A stretch of 5,121 nucleotides of DNA from Thermus kawarayensis JCM 12314 (GTDB lineage Bacteria; Deinococcota; Deinococci; Deinococcales; Thermaceae): positions 1-5,121 of the forward strand of contig BBBL01000139.1 in assembly GCA_001311545.1 (NCBI GenBank), given 5' to 3'. The notes under the pieces are model-generated. The model did not search any database and was not told the DNA's origin. It saw only the letters and a list, made by a program, of their open reading frames with translations. Shown here piece after piece: positions 1-5,121 of this stretch (position 1 is the first letter of the stretch; every line of letters starts with the position of its first letter). The translations under genes and the position numbers were made by a program.

Positions 1-1175
1 GTTGGCGGAGAAGCGGAAGGCCACCTCCTCGAGGCCAAAGGGCCCCGGCTCCGGGAGGGGCTTGAGGTCTACCTGGAAGCGGGCCTTGGGAAAGCCGAGC
101 TCGGAAAGCTCCCGTTCCATCCCCGCCACAAGCTCCCGCGCCGCCTTGGCCCGGGCTTCCCTTAGGGCCTCCCCGGCGAGGAGGAGGGCCTCTCCGGCCT
201 CGGCCAGCTCCCGGGCCACCTCCTGAAGCCGGGCCTCCCCGCCCTCCAGGGTGGAAAGCTCCCTCCTTGCCCTTTCCCCATGGGCCAGGACGTCCTCCAG
301 GGTGGGCCCGTACTTGCGCTTGAGGCGCTCCAGGAGGGAGAGGCGGGCTTCCAGGGCCAGGAGGCGCTCTGGGTCCCCCTCCAGGCCCTCCAGGTAGTCC
401 GCAAGCTCCCGGGCCACGGCCTGGGCCCCCTGGAGGGCGGTCTCCAGGTCCTGGGCTAGGGCCTCCAGGGCCCGGTCAAACCGCCCCCCGGCCCTGACCT
501 CCCTGAGGGCGGCTCCAGGGGTTCCAAGGCCCCCTCCTCCAGGAGGCTGTAGGCCCGGGAGGCCCGCTCCCTCAGGGCCTCCAGGTGGCGGAGCTTCCTG
601 GCCTCCTGCAGAAGCTCCTCGTCCTCCCCCGGGCGGGGCTTGGCCTCGGCGATCTCCTTCAGCTGGAAGCGGAGCAGGTCCTCCCGCTCGGCCTTGGCCC
701 TCAAGGCCTCTTCCAGGGCTTCCTTTTCCCCCTTCAGGGCCTGGTGGCGGGCGTAGGCCTCCTGGTAGCGGGCGAGGAGCGCAGGGTCCAGGAGGCGTCC
801 AGAAGCTCCCTCTGCCGCCTGGGGGAGAGGAGGGCGAGGGCGGCGTGCTGGGCGTGGAGGGAGAGCCACCGTTCCCCTTCCTCCTGGAGCTCCTTGAGGC
901 TCACCACCTCCCCGTCGATCCGGGGGGTGGAGCGGCTTCCCACCTCCGGGAGAGGACCCGCTCCCCCTCCCCCTGGAAGAAGGCGGTGACCAGGAGGCTC
1001 TCCCCAAAGGGCCCCACCCTCCCCTCGGGCTTCTCCCCAGGAGGAGGGCCAGGGCGTCCACCAGGAGGCTCTTTCCTGCCCCGGTTTCCCCGGTGAGGAC
1101 GTTGAGGCCCGGGGCGAGCTCCAGGGCGGCCTCCCGGATGACGGCGAGGTTTCTCACCTCGAGGCGCTGGAGCAT
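1..1175 (-). CDS. recN: DNA repair ATPase RecN, N-terminal ~393 residues (cut by window edge; 4 frame disruptions)
   Basis: RecN is an SMC-like cytoplasmic ATPase acting at DNA double-strand breaks. The ATG at 1175-1173 gives the family-typical opening MLQRLEVRNLAVIREA, followed by Walker A GETGAGKS at residues 29-36. Further on are a RIDGEVVSLKEL segment, an LHAQH segment at the usual IHGQH position, and a long Glu/Arg/Leu/Ala-rich coiled-coil region. The last visible residues, VAFRFSAN, lie just before the family NPG motif, so the ABC signature and Walker B fall outside the window. The frame breaks at about 1035-1038, 946-947, 791-795 and 515-516; each is repaired by adding one base, and 1175+4 nt gives exactly 393 codons. 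Known RecN proteins are roughly 550 residues. It follows glyA by 22 nt and may also have its own leaderless promoter. The family call is secure; the disruptions are probably sequence errors. I saw no LexA-like box near the start. Confidence 0.95.
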
Positions 1176-1176
1176 C

Positions 1177-1192
1177 CCCCTTATTTTAGGGG
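1177..1192. repeat. Short inverted repeat in the glyA-recN gap
   Basis: CCCCT (1177-1181) and AGGGG (1188-1192) are complementary across a six-base A/T loop. The stem is only 5 bp and lacks a following T-run in either direction, so it is a poor terminator. It encloses the putative recN -10 and could be incidental. Confidence 0.35.
1183..1188 (-). promoter_or_regulatory. -10-like element directly before recN
   Basis: On the minus strand TAAAAT at 1188-1183 is followed by seven bases, AAGGGGG, and the recN ATG. It could drive a leaderless recN transcript independent of glyA. The AAGGGGG could instead be mistaken for a Shine-Dalgarno, but it abuts the ATG with no spacer. I see no -35 element. 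It is one of very few A/T-rich stretches in the window. Confidence 0.5.
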
Positions 1193-1197
1193 AGGCC

Positions 1198-2739
<1,542 letters not shown>

Positions 2740-2743
<4 letters not shown>

Positions 2744-4124
2744 AGCTCCAAGACCAGCTTCTCCCCTTCCACGGGAACCCCGGCGGGGTAGCGCCCGTTG
2801 AAGCAGGCCAGGCAGACGGGCCCCCCGATGGCCCGCCTCACCCCCTCCTCGGAGAGGAAGGCCAGGGAGTCGGCCCCGATGTAGGCCCGGATCTCCTCCA
2901 CGCTCTTCTGGGCGGCGATGAGCTCCTTGCGGGCGGCGGTGTCTATGCCGTAGTAGCAGGGGAAGCGGATGGGGGGGCTACTGACGCGGAAGTGGACCTC
3001 GAGGGCCCCCGCCTCCTTCAGCATCCCCACGATGCGGCGGCTGGTGGTGCCCCGCACGATGGAGTCGTCCACCAGGACCACCCGCTTGCCCTTCACCGCC
3101 CCCGTGGGGGAGAGCTTGAGCCTGGTCTTCAGGTCGCGGAGCTCCTGGGTGGGCTGGATGAAGGTGCGCCCGGCGTAGGGGTTCTTGTAGAGGCCGAACT
3201 CCAGGGGAAGCCCGCTGGCCTTGGCGTAGCCACGGCGGCCCCGATGCCCGAGTCCGGCACGGGGACCACGAGGTCGGCCTCGGCGGGGGCCTCCCGGAAG
3301 AGCTCCACCCCCATCCGCACCCGGGCCTCGTAGGCCTCGGTGCCGTCCAGGACGCTGTCGGGCCGGGCGAAGTAGATCCACTCAAAGGCGCAAGGGGTGG
3401 GGCTTGGGGGGAGGACCTGGAGGCTTTTGACTTCCCCCTCCTCCACCCAGACCACCTCCCGGGGCGCACCTCCCGCAGGTACTCCGCCCCCATGAGGCTT
3501 AGGGCCGGGGGCTCGGAGGCGAAGGCGTAGCCCCAGGGGGCCCGGCCGAGGACCAGGGGCCTCACCCCGTGGGGGTCCCGGAGGGCGAGGAGGGTCTTGC
3601 GGTCCATGAGGAGGATGGAGTACCCCCCTCCAGCCCCTGCATGGCCTCGGCAGCGGCCTCGGGGAGGGGGAGGTGGCCCAGGCGGGCCAGGAGGAGGAGC
3701 ATGACCTCGGTGTCCGAGGTGCTCTGGAAGGTGGCCCCCTCCCGGAGGAGACGGTCCCTTAGGGGCTTGGCGTTCACGAAGTTGCCGTTGTGGGCGATGG
3801 CCAGGACCCCGTGGGCGGTGCGGGCGGTGAGGGGCTGGGCGTTGATGCGCAGGTTGGAGCCCGTGGTGGAGTAGCGGGTGTGGGCGATGCCCAGGTGGAC
3901 CTCCGGGAGGCGGAGCCTCCCCAGGCGCTCCTCGGTGAAGACCTGGTTCACCAGGCCTAGGTCCTTCTCCACCAGGAACTCCCGGCCGTCGGTGACGGCC
4001 ATGCCGGCGGCTCCTGGCCCCGGTGCTGCAGGGCGAGAAGCCCCAGGTGCAGAAGCCCCGCCACGTCCAGGGGGCTTTCGCTCCAAAGCCCGAGGACCCC
4101 GCACTCCTCCTGGGGCTTATCCAT
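2740..4124 (-). CDS. purF: Amidophosphoribosyltransferase, Fe-S (B. subtilis) type (4 frame disruptions)
   Basis: PurF transfers ammonia from glutamine to PRPP, giving 5-phosphoribosylamine, the first committed step of purine synthesis. The ATG at 4124-4122 follows a GGAGGT ribosome site and overlaps the end of purL by 8 nt. The product begins [12 protein letters not shown]: seven leader residues, then C8, the expected Ntn-hydrolase glutaminase nucleophile exposed by self-cleavage. HTRYSTTG and AHNGNFVN mark the glutaminase domain; [14 protein letters not shown] at 350-363 is the PRPP-binding loop. Cysteines at 246 (CAFEWIYF), 391 (FPCYYG), 439 and 442 (CLACF) match the four 4Fe-4S ligands of Bacillus PurF. 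The frame breaks at about 4011, 3623-3628, 3458-3460 and 3230-3231, each lacking one base. Correction gives 1389 nt, exactly 463 codons with stop. The identity is very secure; the breaks are probably sequencing errors. Confidence 0.97.
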
Positions 4125-5121
4125 CCAAGACCTCCCTGAGGGGCGCTTTCCAGGCGGAAAGCAGTTCCTCCAGGCCCCACTCTAGCACCCCCTTGGGGGT
4201 GAGGACCGTGAGGGTCTTCCCCCCGGTCTCCCCCAGGATGCGGTAGGGAAGGCCCCGCTCCTCCAAAAGAAGCGTGGCCTCCTGGAGGCGGGTCTTGTCC
4301 ACGGTGAAGAGGATGCGGCTTGGCGCCTCGCCGAAGAGGGCCCTTAGGCTCCCCCCCCGCATCTCCACCGTGGCCCCCACCCCGTAGGGAAGGTCATCTC
4401 CGCCAGGGCCACCAGGAGCCCTCCTTCCGCCACGTCGTGGGCGGTGCGGGTGAGGCCTCTTTGGATGAGCTCCCGGATGGCTTCCTGCACCGCCTTTTCC
4501 CGCCCGAGGTCCAGCCTGGGGGGGTGGCCCGCCTCGAGGCCCGTGAGGACGTAGAGGACCTCGCTCGCCCCAAGCTCCCCCTCCTCCTCCCCGAGGAGGA
4601 GGAGGACCTCTCCCGGGCGCCTAAAGCCCATCTCCGCCCGCTTGTCCACCTCCAGGACCCCCACCACCCCCACCATGGCCGTGGGGGGGATGCGCCTTCC
4701 CGAGGCCTCGTTGTAGAGGGAGACGTTCCCCGAGACCACGGGGATGCCCAGGGCCTCGCTGGCCTCCCTGAGGCCCGCGATGGTCTCCTGGAGCTCGTGG
4801 TAGCCCTCGGGGGTCTCCGGGCTTGCCAGGTTGAGGCCGTCGGTGTAGGCTAAAGGCCTCGCCCCCACCACGCTTACGTTCCGGCAGGCCTCCGCCAGGG
4901 CGTGCATGGCCCCGAGGCGGGGATGGAGGCGGCTATACCGGGGGTTCTGGTCCACCTTGGCGGCCACGCCCAGGCGGGTTCCCTTGATCCAGAGGACGGC
5001 GGCGTCCCCCTTGCCGGGGAGGAGGGCGGTGCGGGTCCCCACCTGGTGGTCGTAGCGCTCGTAGACCGCTCCCGGCTCGCCAGGTTGGGGGAGGCCAGGA
5101 GCCTCAGGAGGGCCGTCCCGG
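4117..5121 (-). CDS. purL: Phosphoribosylformylglycinamidine synthase, small PurL type, C-terminal ~334 residues (cut by window edge; 2 frame disruptions)
   Basis: PurL catalyses the ATP-dependent conversion of FGAR to FGAM, the fourth purine step. The visible part starts inside the protein and includes YDHQVGTRT, a PRYSRLHPRLGAMHAL stretch, an ARPLAYTDGLN segment, VVSGNVSLYNE and AHDVAEGGL, all characteristic of the FGAM synthase fold. The protein ends soon after the second AIRS-C-like domain (last residues REVLDG) with no glutaminase domain, so this is the small PurL that works with separate PurQ and PurS. Neither is visible; they would be expected upstream, beyond 5121. The frame breaks at about 5069 and at 4387-4389, each repaired by one added base. 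The TAA at 4119-4117 lies inside the purF start region, so translation of the two is probably coupled. Assignment is secure; the N-terminal half lies outside the window. Confidence 0.96.
4130..4135 (-). promoter_or_regulatory. Ribosome binding site of purF
   Basis: GGAGGT on the minus strand lies five bases before the purF ATG, inside the last codons of purL. It is the only clear, well-spaced Shine-Dalgarno in the window. It fixes the purF start and contrasts with the apparently leaderless starts of glyA and the membrane-protein gene. Confidence 0.85.
4580..4602. repeat. 10-bp perfect hairpin inside purL
   Basis: Ten bases of CTC-rich sequence (4580-4589) are the exact reverse complement of 4593-4602, with a three-base C loop. 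It encodes a Leu run followed by Gly and a Glu run. CTC (Leu) and GAG (Glu) are reverse complements, so the palindrome arises from the protein sequence plus codon bias. It is likely incidental. Confidence 0.6.

Noticed and set aside
1..1175. recN as a decaying pseudogene
   Set aside because: Conserved residues run across all four breaks and neighbouring essential genes show the same kind of shift, which points to sequence error.
1176..1197. Intrinsic terminator after glyA
   Set aside because: The stem is 5 bp with no U-run behind it, and it overlaps a -10-like hexamer.
3623..3628. Programmed frameshift at the C-run in purF
   Set aside because: The same one-base losses occur at many unrelated contexts in the window, and PurF is not known to use recoding.
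4580..4602. Functional hairpin or triplet repeat array in purL
   Set aside because: It is explained by Leu CTC and Glu GAG codons being reverse complements in a high-GC gene.
4320..4853. Long plus-strand open frame opposite purL
   Set aside because: The minus strand carries unmistakable PurL motifs here; the plus frame is low-complexity with no motif.

Overview
The window looks like chromosomal DNA from a Thermus species. It is very GC-rich with strong G/C preference at third codon positions. The reconstructed serine hydroxymethyltransferase and amidophosphoribosyltransferase read like Thermus proteins, and short start-coupled -10 elements without Shine-Dalgarno sequences fit the leaderless transcripts common in the Thermus/Deinococcus group. 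The genus call rests on remembered sequences, not a search.

Layout, right to left, because four of the five genes are on the minus strand. The C-terminal part of purL (5121-4117) overlaps the start of purF (4124-2740), forming a purine-biosynthesis operon. A 91-codon plus-strand gene (2468-2743) encodes a two-helix membrane protein; its stop codon overlaps that of purF tail to tail. It diverges from glyA (2420-1198) across a 47-bp gap holding two back-to-back -10 elements. recN (1175 to beyond position 1) follows glyA after 22 nt and appears to carry its own -10 element. The window cuts recN before its ABC signature and purL inside its N-terminal half. No stretch over 300 bases lacks a gene, and I saw no RNA genes, mobile elements or CRISPR.

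Function: PurF makes phosphoribosylamine, the first committed purine intermediate, and PurL makes FGAM in step four. GlyA supplies the glycine used by PurD and the one-carbon units used for formyl transfers, so purL, purF and glyA belong to one metabolic theme. RecN is a DNA-repair ATPase with no evident tie to them.

The dominant oddity is 13 single-base frame disruptions in the four minus-strand genes: 12 apparent deletions and one apparent insertion. In every case the conserved protein resumes in a neighbouring frame. Correcting them gives whole-codon lengths for both complete genes (purF 463 codons, glyA 408, stops included). The best reading is an error-prone sequence of intact genes, not decay. 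I found no convincing new biological system; the compact divergent leaderless promoter pair and the unassigned membrane protein are the most interesting real biology.
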